Shown here: positions 1 through 6,602 of the stretch, piece by piece
How positions within the stretch are numbered: the first letter of the stretch is position 1
Layout: the number at the start of each line of letters is the position of its first letter
Assembly: GCA_003646745.1 (NCBI GenBank)
Contig: QMLM01000035.1
Span: 1 to 10,778 of the forward strand
Length of the DNA: 10,778 bases
Direction: 5' to 3'
Source of the DNA: Deltaproteobacteria bacterium
GTDB taxonomy: Bacteria > Desulfobacterota > B13-G15 > RBG-16-54-18
Program-made: the position numbers and the translations under genes
Notes under the pieces: model-generated
Database searches by the model: none
What the model was told of the DNA's origin: nothing
The model's input: only the letters and a program-made list of their open reading frames with translations

Positions 1-186
1 ATCATGACCCCCAGAGATAAATTAGTGGCCGTTTCCCCTGAGGATGACGGGAATCAGGTCCTCAGCAGGCTTGCCAGCGGCAAGATCAACCAAGTTCCGG
101 TGATAGAGGGGGGTGAGATCAAAGGATTGGTATGCCGCACCGATATCTTGGACTTTCTCCACCTGCGCTCAGAACTGGGGACATAA
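1..186 (+). CDS. C-terminal fragment of a CBS-domain protein, possibly a site-2-protease-type membrane metalloprotease
   Basis: The reading frame is open from the first base and ends at TAA 184-186, so the gene starts upstream of the window. The ATG at position 4 is internal, not a real start. The visible ~60 residues form one CBS half-module: MTPRDKLVAVSPEDD, then a helix, INQVPVIEGGEIKGLVCRTD and a final helix ending in LHLRSELGT. CBS modules bind adenine nucleotides and regulate the protein that carries them. From memory, a terminal CBS module ending like this is common in bacterial Rip3-type M50 site-2 proteases, but the protease domain lies outside the window. CBS identity is well supported; the parent protein is inferred. 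Confidence 0.75.
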   Translation: MMTPRDKLVAVSPEDDGNQVLSRLASGKINQVPVIEGGEIKGLVCRTDILDFLHLRSELGT

Positions 187-226
187 TTCTACCCCATACC
201 AGGACAAAAATAAGAGGGGATGACCT

Positions 227-1255
227 ATGAACATCATCGCCATTAACCTAAAACATGCCTTAATGATCAGCGTGTTTGTCTTCGTGATGATGGTCTTGGC
301 CGATTACTTAAATGTATTGACCCAAGGAAAGATGAACAGAGCGATAAGGGGGGGACAGTTCAGACAGTACATCACCACTTCTTTTCTGGGGGCAACCCCC
401 GGCTGTCTTGGGGCCTTCATGAACGTCTCCTTTTACGTCCACGGGCTGATCACCTTTGGGGCGATGGTGGGCGGAATGATAGCCACCTGCGGTGATGAGG
501 CCTTCGTGATGTTGGCCTTGTTCCCAGGACAGGCCCTGCTGCTCTTTGGGATCCTATTCGCCTTAGGGATCATTTTCGCCTGGATTGTTGACAAAATGGT
601 GCCCGTTCTACGGATAAGGCCCTGTGAGGAATGCCAAACGCCTCTTCTTCATATAGAAGATGAGAGATGGCGCATCAATCCCAAAAGGGTATTGCTTAAT
701 TTGCAGAAGATATCTCTGGCTCGCTTTTTGCTGCTCTTGCTGCTTGGAATTTTTATCTACGGTTTCTCCTTGGGGATCATTGGTCCTGCCGTGTGGGACT
801 GGAAGCGAATTACCTTCGTCAGCTTGCTCTCAGTAACCTTTTTTGTGGTTTTAACCGCGCCTGAACACTATTTAAATGAGCATATCTGGGAACACATTGT
901 CAAAAAACACCTGTGGAGAGTGTTTCTCTGGAGCTTCGGTGCCCTAGTAGCTGTAGATGTGGGCTTGAAGTTTTGGAACCTCGAGGCCTTCGTGCAGGCT
1001 CATATCTCATGGGTATTAGTGCTGGCATCATTAGTGGCCATCATCCCCGAATCAGGTCCACATCTTTTAATCGTCATGATGTTTGCCAAAGGGCTGATCC
1101 CCTTTTCCGTACTTCTGGCAAGTTCCATTATCCAGGATGGACACGGGATGCTTCCATTACTTGCCTATACCCTTAAGGATTCTGTCTTGATCAAGAGCTT
1201 CAACTTCATCATCGGTTTGGCGATTGGATTAGCTCTCTACTCACTAGGCCTGTAG
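227..1255 (+). CDS. putative multi-pass heavy-metal exporter, ArsP_2 (putative 10-TM) family
   Basis: A 342-residue, very hydrophobic protein with about 10 predicted membrane segments (for example residues 11-30, 74-98, 100-122, 165-190, 195-211, 232-248, 260-280, 284-302 and 325-341). Conserved-looking intramembrane motifs are GATPGC (55-60), ATCGDEAFVM (86-95), PEH (212-214), IPESGPH (273-279) and DGHG (304-307). These fit the family annotated as putative 10-TM heavy-metal exporter or putative manganese transporter. A cytosolic-looking loop carries a CxxC pair (C133, C136), a possible metal or redox site. The start is ATG 227, preceded by an AGAGGGG ribosome site about 8 nt upstream. It lies 40 nt after the CBS protein gene. 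Substrate is unknown: the family name implies arsenic or heavy metal, but evidence for the family is thin. A Mn or anion substrate is equally possible. Confidence 0.7.
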   Translation: MNIIAINLKHALMISVFVFVMMVLADYLNVLTQGKMNRAIRGGQFRQYITTSFLGATPGCLGAFMNVSFYVHGLITFGAMVGGMIATCGDEAFVMLALFPGQALLLFGILFALGIIFAWIVDKMVPVLRIRPCEECQTPLLHIEDERWRINPKRVLLNLQKISLARFLLLLLLGIFIYGFSLGIIGPAVWDWKRITFVSLLSVTFFVVLTAPEHYLNEHIWEHIVKKHLWRVFLWSFGALVAVDVGLKFWNLEAFVQAHISWVLVLASLVAIIPESGPHLLIVMMFAKGLIPFSVLLASSIIQDGHGMLPLLAYTLKDSVLIKSFNFIIGLAIGLALYSLGL

Positions 1256-1278
1256 AGAAAAATCTTATAGGATTTAAT

Positions 1279-1294
1279 AGTGAACAGTTTCACT
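1279..1294. promoter_or_regulatory. inverted repeat overlapping the sufC promoter (candidate operator)
   Basis: AGTGAA (1279-1284), a 4-nt spacer and TTCACT (1289-1294) form a perfect 6-bp inverted repeat. Its last base is the first base of the proposed -35 hexamer. The position suits a repressor. An Rrf2-family (IscR/SufR-like) regulator would be a natural guess for a Suf operon, but the sequence does not clearly match the IscR type 1 or type 2 consensus, and no regulator gene is in the window. Confidence 0.4.
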
Positions 1295-1321
1295 TGAATT
1301 AAAAAGGGCAGAAACTATAAT
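1294..1321 (+). promoter_or_regulatory. sigma-70-type promoter of the sufC-sufB operon
   Basis: TTGAAT (1294-1299, 4 of 6 to TTGACA) and a perfect TATAAT (1316-1321) are separated by 16 nt. Transcription would start near 1328. That gives a leader of about 25 nt containing the GAGGAG Shine-Dalgarno (1341-1346), 6 nt before the sufC ATG. The 97-nt gap after the permease gene is the only sizeable break before the operon, which supports a promoter here. Confidence 0.65.
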
Positions 1322-1352
1322 ATAAACAAAGTAGTAAAAAGAGGAGAATAAA

Positions 1353-2135
1353 ATGGAAGACGATTTTCTGTTGGAGGTAAGGAATCTCCATGTAGAGGTA
1401 GGGGGAAAGAAAGTGCTCATGGGGGTAAACCTCGGGATAAGGGTGGGAGAGACACATGCCTTTTTCGGTCCCAATGGTTCGGGCAAGACCACCCTATTGA
1501 ACGCCATTATGGGGTTTGCCGATTATAACATCGTAAAGGGAAAAGTGATATTTTGCGGCAAAGATATCACCCATCTCCCGGTCAATGAACGCGCAAAGAT
1601 GGGGATCGGGATATCCTTTCAGCGACCCCCAAGCATAAGGGGCGTAAGGCTCCGGCAACTGGTAGAAATCTGCGCCAAAAAGAACGGTAAGTTATTGGAA
1701 GAATACGCACAAAAGCTAAATTTAGTGGAGTTTCTTGAACGGGAGATCAACGTGGGTTTCTCAGGGGGAGAGATTAAGAGGGTTGAGCTCTTGCAGTTAA
1801 TACTGCAGGACCCTCAGATGGTCTTGCTGGATGAACCTGAGTCAGGGGTGGACCTAGAAAACATCATCCTCATTGGCAAGGCCATAAATCACCTGCTTGG
1901 TAGGAAGATAAAGCCCAATGGGGAAAAATCATATAAGGAGCTCCATAGGGAGAAAATGAAGTCCGCCCTGATCATCACCCATACCGGACATATCCTTCAA
2001 TACATAGATGCCGACGTGGGTCATGTCCTGTTGAATGGCAACATAGTCTGTAAGGGTAATCCTCGGGAGATCCTGCACACCATAAGGGAGCATGGCTACG
2101 ACGAATGCTATCGCTGCTTCCGAAAGGAGAGGTGA
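1353..2135 (+). CDS. sufC: SufC-type Fe-S cluster assembly ABC ATPase (SmsC-like, minimal SUF system)
   Basis: A 260-residue soluble ABC ATPase that powers Fe-S cluster assembly on a SufB/D scaffold in the cytoplasm. Visible motifs in order: Walker A GPNGSGKTT (39-47), Q-loop Q90 in SFQRPPSIRG, signature FSGGEIKR (136-143), Walker B MVLLDEPESGVD (156-167) and H-loop H210 in ITHTG. The FSGGE signature and the DEPESGVD Walker B extension are typical of SufC rather than import or export ABC proteins. No membrane partner is nearby. Next to it is a single SufB/D-type gene; no SufS, SufU, SufA or second SufB/D paralogue follows. This matches the two-gene minimal SUF (SmsCB) arrangement of archaea and strict anaerobes. 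The C-terminus carries a CxxC (C252, C255) of unknown role. ATG 1353 has a good GAGGAG ribosome site. Confidence 0.93.
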   Translation: MEDDFLLEVRNLHVEVGGKKVLMGVNLGIRVGETHAFFGPNGSGKTTLLNAIMGFADYNIVKGKVIFCGKDITHLPVNERAKMGIGISFQRPPSIRGVRLRQLVEICAKKNGKLLEEYAQKLNLVEFLEREINVGFSGGEIKRVELLQLILQDPQMVLLDEPESGVDLENIILIGKAINHLLGRKIKPNGEKSYKELHREKMKSALIITHTGHILQYIDADVGHVLLNGNIVCKGNPREILHTIREHGYDECYRCFRKER

Positions 2136-2136
2136 G

Positions 2137-3309
2137 ATGGCACAAGACGAAGTTGACCTCGATCTGAAGCGCTTTCGAGAGGAAGCCCCTGAACACCCGC
2201 AACTCGAGGATCTTACACAATTATCTCCTGAGGACCGCGAGATCCTCCTCAAGGCCGGCATAGACCCCATGGAAACGGAGCGCTCAGGAAGCTTCCTCCA
2301 GATGGACCATTCGGTTGTCCACTGTCGTACCCACTTCGAGGGGGTGGAGATCCTCTCTATTACTGAGGCGAGAAAGAGGTACAACGGCCTCAATGAATAC
2401 TGGTGGAAGACCATATCAGCAGATAAAGATGTCTATACCAGGCGTGCAGAGCTCCATCAGGAACATGGATATTTCATCCGATCTCAGCCCGGGGCACAGG
2501 TCCTGTACCCTTTGCAGGCCTGTCTATATCTAACTGAGGACCAAATTGCTCAGGATGTACATAATGTGATCATAGCTGAGGAAAGCTCAGATCTTCACGT
2601 TATAACGGGATGTGCTACTTCTGCCCAAGTGCGATCAGGGCTACATGTCGGCGTTTCCGAGTTTTATGTGAAGAAGGGGGCGAAGCTCACCTTTACCATG
2701 ATTCACAACTGGCCCGAAGAGATGGCGGTGAGGCCTAGGACGGGTATCTGGGTAGAGGAAGGGGCGACTTTCATCTCCAATTATATCTGCCTTCTGCCCG
2801 CTAAGGATTTGCAAATGTATCCCACAGCAGTTTTGAAAGGAAGAGGGGCTGTGGCCACCTTCAACTCGATACTTTTGGCCAAGGAGAGGTCACTGATGGA
2901 TGTAGGTTCCCGGGTGGTGCTCCAGCAGGAGGGTTGTCGAGCTGAGGTTATCTCTAGAGCTGTAACCACAGGGGGGAAAATCATAGCTAGAGGGCACCTT
3001 ATCGGAGAGGTCCCTGGCGTAAGGGCCCACCTAGAGTGCCGGGGACTTATCCTCAACGAGAAGGGGGTCATCCGTGCTATACCCGAGTTGGAGGGCAGGG
3101 CCGCTGGGGTGGAGATGTCTCATGAGGCGGCTGTGGGCAAGATCGCCCAAGAGGAGATAGAGTACCTGATGGCTAGAGGCCTTACGGAGCAAGAGGCTAC
3201 CTCTCTTATCGTCCGCGGTTTCCTCTCCTTAGAGATTATCGGTCTTCCCAAGGCCCTTAAAGAGGAACTAGACAAGCTTATAGAGGAGACAGAGAAGGAG
3301 ACGATATAA
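2137..3309 (+). CDS. sufB: SufB/SufD-type Fe-S scaffold protein (SmsB-like)
   Basis: A 390-residue scaffold partner of SufC on which the Fe-S cluster is built. After a charged helical N-terminus (about 1-95), the core from about 125 to 330 is the right-handed beta-helix region of the family. It ends in the conserved HLECRGLIL (298-306), AIPELEG (314-320), SHEAAVGKIAQEEIEYLMARGL (328-349) and the helical tail. C301 is the likely counterpart of the SufB cluster-building cysteine, and H329-E330 of the neighbouring His/Glu pair. I chose ATG 2137, not the in-frame ATG at 2092. It follows AAAGGAGAGG (2123-2132) at good spacing and leaves just 1 nt after the sufC stop; the 2092 start would overlap sufC by 44 nt. 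A single short SufB/D paralogue implies a homodimeric scaffold, as proposed for the minimal SMS system. Confidence 0.92.
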   Translation: MAQDEVDLDLKRFREEAPEHPQLEDLTQLSPEDREILLKAGIDPMETERSGSFLQMDHSVVHCRTHFEGVEILSITEARKRYNGLNEYWWKTISADKDVYTRRAELHQEHGYFIRSQPGAQVLYPLQACLYLTEDQIAQDVHNVIIAEESSDLHVITGCATSAQVRSGLHVGVSEFYVKKGAKLTFTMIHNWPEEMAVRPRTGIWVEEGATFISNYICLLPAKDLQMYPTAVLKGRGAVATFNSILLAKERSLMDVGSRVVLQQEGCRAEVISRAVTTGGKIIARGHLIGEVPGVRAHLECRGLILNEKGVIRAIPELEGRAAGVEMSHEAAVGKIAQEEIEYLMARGLTEQEATSLIVRGFLSLEIIGLPKALKEELDKLIEETEKETI

Positions 3310-3312
3310 ATC

Positions 3313-4008
3313 GTGAAGATATTGGCTATAGTTCAAGGAAATTATGGAAAGAGGATGGTAGAGACCTGGAAGAAACACGGCCCAGGGAATTGGGTAGTGG
3401 AAGTCCTCGAGATCACCTCCTCACTCCCCACGATGATCGAGGAACCCTCGGAGTTCCTTCCCAAAAACATACCTGAAGCCGATCTTGTGATAAGTCTCGG
3501 CGAAAATTCCGGCATACCGCAGCTTCTGCCGGATATAGTAAAGGCATCGGGTGCTCGTGCGGTGATCGCCCCTGTGGATAATCGGGCCTGGCTTCCCCCT
3601 GGTCTGGCAAAACAATTGGAGAGGACCTTTCATAAGATGGACGTAGCGGTGGTCTTCCCTACCACCTTCTGTACCCTTCAGGAGGGGGATTCTAACGACC
3701 CACTCATCAGGGAGTTTGCCCACCACTTCGGTGCTCCTGAACTTGAGGCCGAAGTGGAAAACGACAGAGTGAAGGGAATAAAAGTGGTCAAAAGCGCCCC
3801 TTGTGGGAGTACATATTTCGTGGCCGAAGGGTTAAAGGGGGCAATGGTTGTGGATGCGGAGGAAAAAAGCGGTATCCTTCACCACAATTATCCATGTTTG
3901 GCCACCATGAACGTAGACTGGCAGTTCCAAGACACCCTCATGCACAGGGCTGGCTACTTCATCAAAGAGGCGGTGAAGAAGGCCCTAGAAAAATATCTAA
4001 AGAGGTAA
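3313..4008 (+). CDS. DUF166 family protein, function unknown
   Basis: A 231-residue soluble protein starting at GTG 3313, 3 nt after the sufB stop, with AGGAG (3297-3301) upstream. It matches what I know of DUF166 (PF02593), found mostly in archaea and anaerobic bacteria and sometimes mislabelled thymidylate synthase. Visible hallmarks are an N-terminal beta strand KILAIVQGNYG (2-12), ADLVISLGE (56-64), APVDNRAWLPPGL (86-98), APCGSTYFVA (162-171) and HHNYPCLATM (190-199). Cysteines C120, C164 and C195 all sit in conserved-looking motifs, so a metal or Fe-S site is possible. There is no signal peptide or membrane segment. Its tight coupling to SufC/SufB suggests a role in Fe-S or redox metabolism, but this is inference from context. 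Confidence 0.8.
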   Translation: MKILAIVQGNYGKRMVETWKKHGPGNWVVEVLEITSSLPTMIEEPSEFLPKNIPEADLVISLGENSGIPQLLPDIVKASGARAVIAPVDNRAWLPPGLAKQLERTFHKMDVAVVFPTTFCTLQEGDSNDPLIREFAHHFGAPELEAEVENDRVKGIKVVKSAPCGSTYFVAEGLKGAMVVDAEEKSGILHHNYPCLATMNVDWQFQDTLMHRAGYFIKEAVKKALEKYLKR

Positions 4009-4010
4009 CG

Positions 4011-5000
4011 GTGCTTGTGCTCGGTCTCATGGGAAGTCCTAGAAGAGAGGGAAATACAGACCTTTTGCTTTCGGCCTTCCTTGAGGGTGCCCAAGAGGAA
4101 GGAGTAAGGGTCTTAAAGATATATGTAGCTGAAAAGAGGATAACACCCTGTCAGGGCTGTCGCTTTTGTGAGAAAAACGGGTTTTGTCGGATAGAAGATG
4201 ACGACATGGATGAAATCTACCATCTCCTTCGCAGGGCTGACCTTGTAGCCGTGGCCACACCCATATTCTTTTATGGCCCCACGGCTCAATTGAAGGCATT
4301 GATAGACCGCTCTCAGGCCCTCTGGGCGAGGAGATATATCCTTAAACTTCAAGACCCAAAATCAAAGGTTCGCAAAGGTTTCCTCTTGGCGGTAGGGGCA
4401 ACTAGGGGAAAAGAACTCTTCACAGGTACAAGCGTTACTGCCAGGTATTTTTTAAATGCCATTGGCGCGAGCTTCGAGGGGGTATCGGGCTTTCGCCAGA
4501 TTGAGTCTCTTGGAGATATATCCCATCACCCCTCGGCCCTTTCCGAGGCAAAACGAAGGGGCAAGGGGTTGGTGGAAATGCTCTCCAAGAGGAAGCGGGT
4601 CCTCTTCCTGTGCCGTGAGAACGCCTACCGAAGTCAGATAGCAGAGGCCTTCCTTCAATTTTATGCTGGGGAATCATTCGACGTTCAAAGTGCCGGCGAT
4701 CAACCCGTCCGGGAGATCAATCCTTTTGCCATTGAGGTCATGGCGAAAAAAGGAATAGACCTCGCTTTCCGCAGGCCCAAGGGGTTAGGTGAAATCGAGA
4801 GCAAAGGTCGCCCCTTTGACCTTATTGTGCTAATGGGATGTGAGACAAGTTGCCCTGCCATACCTGCGGCCAGGGTGGAGAACTGGGAATTGGAAGATCC
4901 AGCAGGAAAGTCTATTGAATTTATCTACAAGACAACAGATGCGATAGAAAAAATGGTGAAGGAACTCATTCAGCAGGAAGGCCTTAAGGAGGTCCATTGA
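4011..5000 (+). CDS. fusion protein: iron-sulfur flavoprotein (Isf/NADPH-dependent FMN reductase-like) plus ArsC/LMW-phosphatase domain
   Basis: A 329-residue two-domain protein. Residues 1-190 are a flavodoxin-fold reductase: strand LVLGLMGSPRREGNTD (2-17, FMN phosphate loop), the compact cysteine motif C47-x2-C50-x2-C53-x5-C59 typical of 4Fe-4S iron-sulfur flavoproteins, then VATPIFFYGPTAQLKALIDR (81-100). Residues 195-329 are an arsenate reductase/low-molecular-weight phosphatase domain: VLFLCRENAYRSQIAEAF (197-214) with C201, R207 and S208 of the CX5RS loop, SAGD (227-230), a second cysteine pair GCETSCP (C277, C281) as in thiol-dependent ArsC, and the acid loop EDPAGK (295-300). Electrons could pass from flavin and Fe-S to the thiol domain within one chain. 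I start at GTG 4011 (AAGAGG just upstream, 2 nt after the previous stop). An open frame back to 3801 runs antiparallel to nothing but overlaps DUF166 in another frame and shows no homology. Arsenate as substrate is not proven; a tyrosine phosphatase or other thiol role is possible. Confidence 0.85.
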   Translation: MLVLGLMGSPRREGNTDLLLSAFLEGAQEEGVRVLKIYVAEKRITPCQGCRFCEKNGFCRIEDDDMDEIYHLLRRADLVAVATPIFFYGPTAQLKALIDRSQALWARRYILKLQDPKSKVRKGFLLAVGATRGKELFTGTSVTARYFLNAIGASFEGVSGFRQIESLGDISHHPSALSEAKRRGKGLVEMLSKRKRVLFLCRENAYRSQIAEAFLQFYAGESFDVQSAGDQPVREINPFAIEVMAKKGIDLAFRRPKGLGEIESKGRPFDLIVLMGCETSCPAIPAARVENWELEDPAGKSIEFIYKTTDAIEKMVKELIQQEGLKEVH

Positions 5001-5105
5001 GTGGAGTTGAGAAAGAGGGTGGAACAGGCACTGGAACGCCTCAAACCTAAGTTGGAGGATCTGGCCGAGGGGCACGTGGAACTATTGGATGTAGATGAGG
5101 TTTAA
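5001..5105 (+). pseudogene. truncated NifU C-terminal domain (34-residue remnant or micro-protein)
   Basis: GTG 5001 directly follows the TGA of the fusion gene (0 nt gap) and sits 8 nt after a perfect AAGGAGGT Shine-Dalgarno (4986-4993). The 34 residues begin VELRKRVEQALERLKPKLED and end HVELLDVDEV. This matches the first helix and first strand of the NifU-like Fe-S scaffold domain (usual form: VEEALEKIRPALxxDGGDVELVDV). The stop at 5103-5105 comes before the CxxC cluster-binding half, and no frame downstream recovers it. It therefore cannot hold a cluster. The strong start signal and operon position beside sufC/sufB argue that it was, and may still be, translated. It could be a decayed nfu gene, an assembly frameshift (unlikely, since no rescue frame exists) or a retained small protein. 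Confidence 0.6.
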
Positions 5106-5130
5106 TCTCGTCTAGTTATCGATCTCTACT

Positions 5131-5160
5131 TTGACCTTCTTCCGTCAAAAATGGTATCTT
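5131..5160 (+). promoter_or_regulatory. candidate promoter for sfsA, giving a leaderless mRNA
   Basis: TTGACC (5131-5136, 5 of 6 to consensus) and TATCTT (5155-5160, 4 of 6) are spaced 18 nt apart. The expected transcription start is at about 5167-5168, that is, at the ATG of sfsA. The absence of a Shine-Dalgarno before that ATG is consistent. The -35 lies within a small hairpin (TTTGAC 5130-5135 and GTCAAA 5144-5149) of unknown meaning. Confidence 0.4.
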
Positions 5161-5167
5161 TAAAAGC

Positions 5168-5854
5168 ATGTCATCACCCATACTTAGAGAGGCCATCTTC
5201 GTCGAGAGGCGCAACAGATTCCTCGTCTTGGTGGAGGTGAATGGGATGTTAAAGGAAGCCCATCTCCCCAACTCAGGCCGCTTAAGGGAGCTGTTGGTTC
5301 CGGGAGCAACGGCCTTGGTCAGAGAAGTATCTCAACAGGGCAGAAAAACACCCTATGACCTTTGGGGGATATATACCGGAAAAAACTGGGTCTGTGTGGA
5401 CGCCCGTTATGCCAATGACCTCTTCCTAAAGGCCTTACGACAAGGCTTAATCGAAAAATTAAAATGGTACACCTCAGTGGACAAGGAGGTCAATTTTGGC
5501 CCTAGAAGACTGGATTTTACTGTCAAAAAAGGGGGAAATAGACACCTAATAGAGGTGAAATCAGTTACTCTGGTGCGTGAAGGGATCGCTCTTTTCCCTG
5601 ATGCCCCTACAGTGAGAGGGAGAAAACATTTAGAACTATTAACCAAGGCGGCAAAAAGGGGACAAAAAGGAGGGGTGGTGTTTATTGTCCAGAGAAAAGA
5701 CGCCCATTCCTTTTCACCCAACAAGGAGACAGATCCCGCCTTTGCCACGGCTTTGCACAAAGCAGCCTCCCAGGGAATCTGGGTGGTGGCCTGTAAGTTC
5801 GAGATAAAAAAAGGATGGGTGGGCAGGGGGGAAAGGATCCCAGTTGTCCTGTGA
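5168..5854 (+). CDS. sfsA: SfsA family protein (sugar fermentation stimulation protein, nuclease-like fold)
   Basis: 228 residues, the usual SfsA length, with the family hallmarks in order: FVERRNRFLVLVEVNG (11-26), AHLPNSGRLRELLVPG (31-46), RKTPYDL (59-65), RRLDF (113-117), LIEVKSVTLV (127-136) and ALFPDAPTVRGRKHLELL (141-158). The D116, E129 and K131 pattern fits the PD-(D/E)XK nuclease-like core known for SfsA. The E. coli protein was named for its effect on maltose use and binds DNA; its real function is uncertain. ATG 5168 is supported by alignment of the N-terminus to the family, although no Shine-Dalgarno precedes it. It is 62 nt past the NifU remnant and converges with the HD-GYP gene, stop to stop, with 25 nt between. 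Confidence 0.93.
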   Translation: MSSPILREAIFVERRNRFLVLVEVNGMLKEAHLPNSGRLRELLVPGATALVREVSQQGRKTPYDLWGIYTGKNWVCVDARYANDLFLKALRQGLIEKLKWYTSVDKEVNFGPRRLDFTVKKGGNRHLIEVKSVTLVREGIALFPDAPTVRGRKHLELLTKAAKRGQKGGVVFIVQRKDAHSFSPNKETDPAFATALHKAASQGIWVVACKFEIKKGWVGRGERIPVVL

Positions 5855-5879
5855 GCGACAATACCCTCTTTTTCACCCA

Positions 5880-6551
5880 TCACAGAGGGGTCTTTAGTTC
5901 CTCTGAAACCACGGTGATAAAGAGATGAACAAGTTTGGGATCGAACTGCCTCCCCTTATTCTTCCTAATAATACCAACTGCCTCATTGATCGTCAGTGCT
6001 GCCCGATAAGGACGGTCGCTGGTCATAGCTACAAAGGCATCAGCTACCATGATCATCCTAGACATAAGAGGAATCTCCTCCCCCATGAGGCCATCAGGGT
6101 ATCCGGTGCCATCATACCACTCATGATGGTGCTTGACTATTGGAATGATGTCACGAAAATATGGAAAGATGGAAAGTATCTTTACACTATTTAAGGGATG
6201 GGCCCGGATAAGCTCCCATTCCTGGGGGGTGAGTTTCCCCTTTTTCTCTATAATCTGCCTATCAATGCCCATCTTCCCCAAATCATGCAATAGAGAACTG
6301 TGCAGAAGTTTCCTCTCGTCATCCGATGTAAACCCGAGACTTCGGCCCATCAACAAGGTGTAATGGGTCACCAAACGAGAGTGCTCCAATAAGGCTGGGT
6401 CAAGTATCTCCATTTGCGTAAGGAAAGATTTTATCGCTAAATGCTGATGGATGGACTCAACGTTTGAATTAAACTCCTCTTCTTTGTCAGATGGTCGCGA
6501 GAGCTTAACGGAGATGGAAGCACGGGCATCACGTTCGTTATTTACGGCCAT
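5880..6551 (-). CDS. stand-alone HD-GYP domain protein, putative cyclic-di-GMP phosphodiesterase
   Basis: A 223-residue protein on the minus strand. After a short polar N-terminus (about 1-45) comes a complete HD-GYP domain: H57 in LEHSRLVTHY, HDLGK (89-93), KLTPQEWELIRAHP (106-119), HHHEWYDGTGYPDG (141-154), and PLMSRMIMVADAFVAMTSDRPYR (161-183). HD, HHE and GYP metal and substrate residues are all present, so it should be active on c-di-GMP. There is no receiver, PAS, GAF or membrane segment; input must come from expression or a partner. The frame is open to an ATG at 6629, but I start at 6551. GGGAGGT (complement of 6558-6564) sits 6 nt before it, and the putative sigma-54 promoter at 6603-6618 would lie inside a longer ORF. 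The first 26 codons of the longer frame look non-coding. Confidence 0.92.
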   Translation of the reverse strand: MAVNNERDARASISVKLSRPSDKEEEFNSNVESIHQHLAIKSFLTQMEILDPALLEHSRLVTHYTLLMGRSLGFTSDDERKLLHSSLLHDLGKMGIDRQIIEKKGKLTPQEWELIRAHPLNSVKILSIFPYFRDIIPIVKHHHEWYDGTGYPDGLMGEEIPLMSRMIMVADAFVAMTSDRPYRAALTINEAVGIIRKNKGRQFDPKLVHLFITVVSEELKTPL

Positions 6552-6602
6552 ATTCAAACCTCCCACAACTTTATTGCAATAGAAAGTTTTCATCACCAAT
6601 TG

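Noticed and set aside
1260..1275. AAATC/GATTT hairpin after the ArsP_2 permease gene
   Set aside because: Five A-T-rich pairs and no T-run; too weak to call a terminator.
2092..2136. Upstream in-frame ATG for sufB at 2092, adding 15 residues and overlapping sufC
   Set aside because: ATG 2137 has AAAGGAGAGG at good spacing and directly follows the sufC stop; the 15 extra residues are just sufC read in another frame.
1929..2414. 161-codon minus-strand open frame across the sufC-sufB junction
   Set aside because: Antisense shadow of two well-supported conserved genes, with no ribosome site or recognisable domain.
3801..4010. 70-codon extension of the flavoprotein-ArsC gene back to ATG 3801
   Set aside because: It overlaps the DUF166 gene in another frame, is rich in R, G, H and K without any fold-like pattern, and the flavodoxin domain begins exactly at about 4011.
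5130..5149. TTTGAC/GTCAAA hairpin after the NifU remnant, as an operon terminator
   Set aside because: Loop of 8 nt, weak 6-bp stem and no T-tract; it overlaps the likely sfsA -35 and may be incidental.
5864..5889. CCCTCT and AGAGGG 6-bp inverted repeat between the converging sfsA and HD-GYP genes, as a terminator
   Set aside because: The loop is 14 nt and no T-run follows on either strand, so a rho-independent terminator is not supported.
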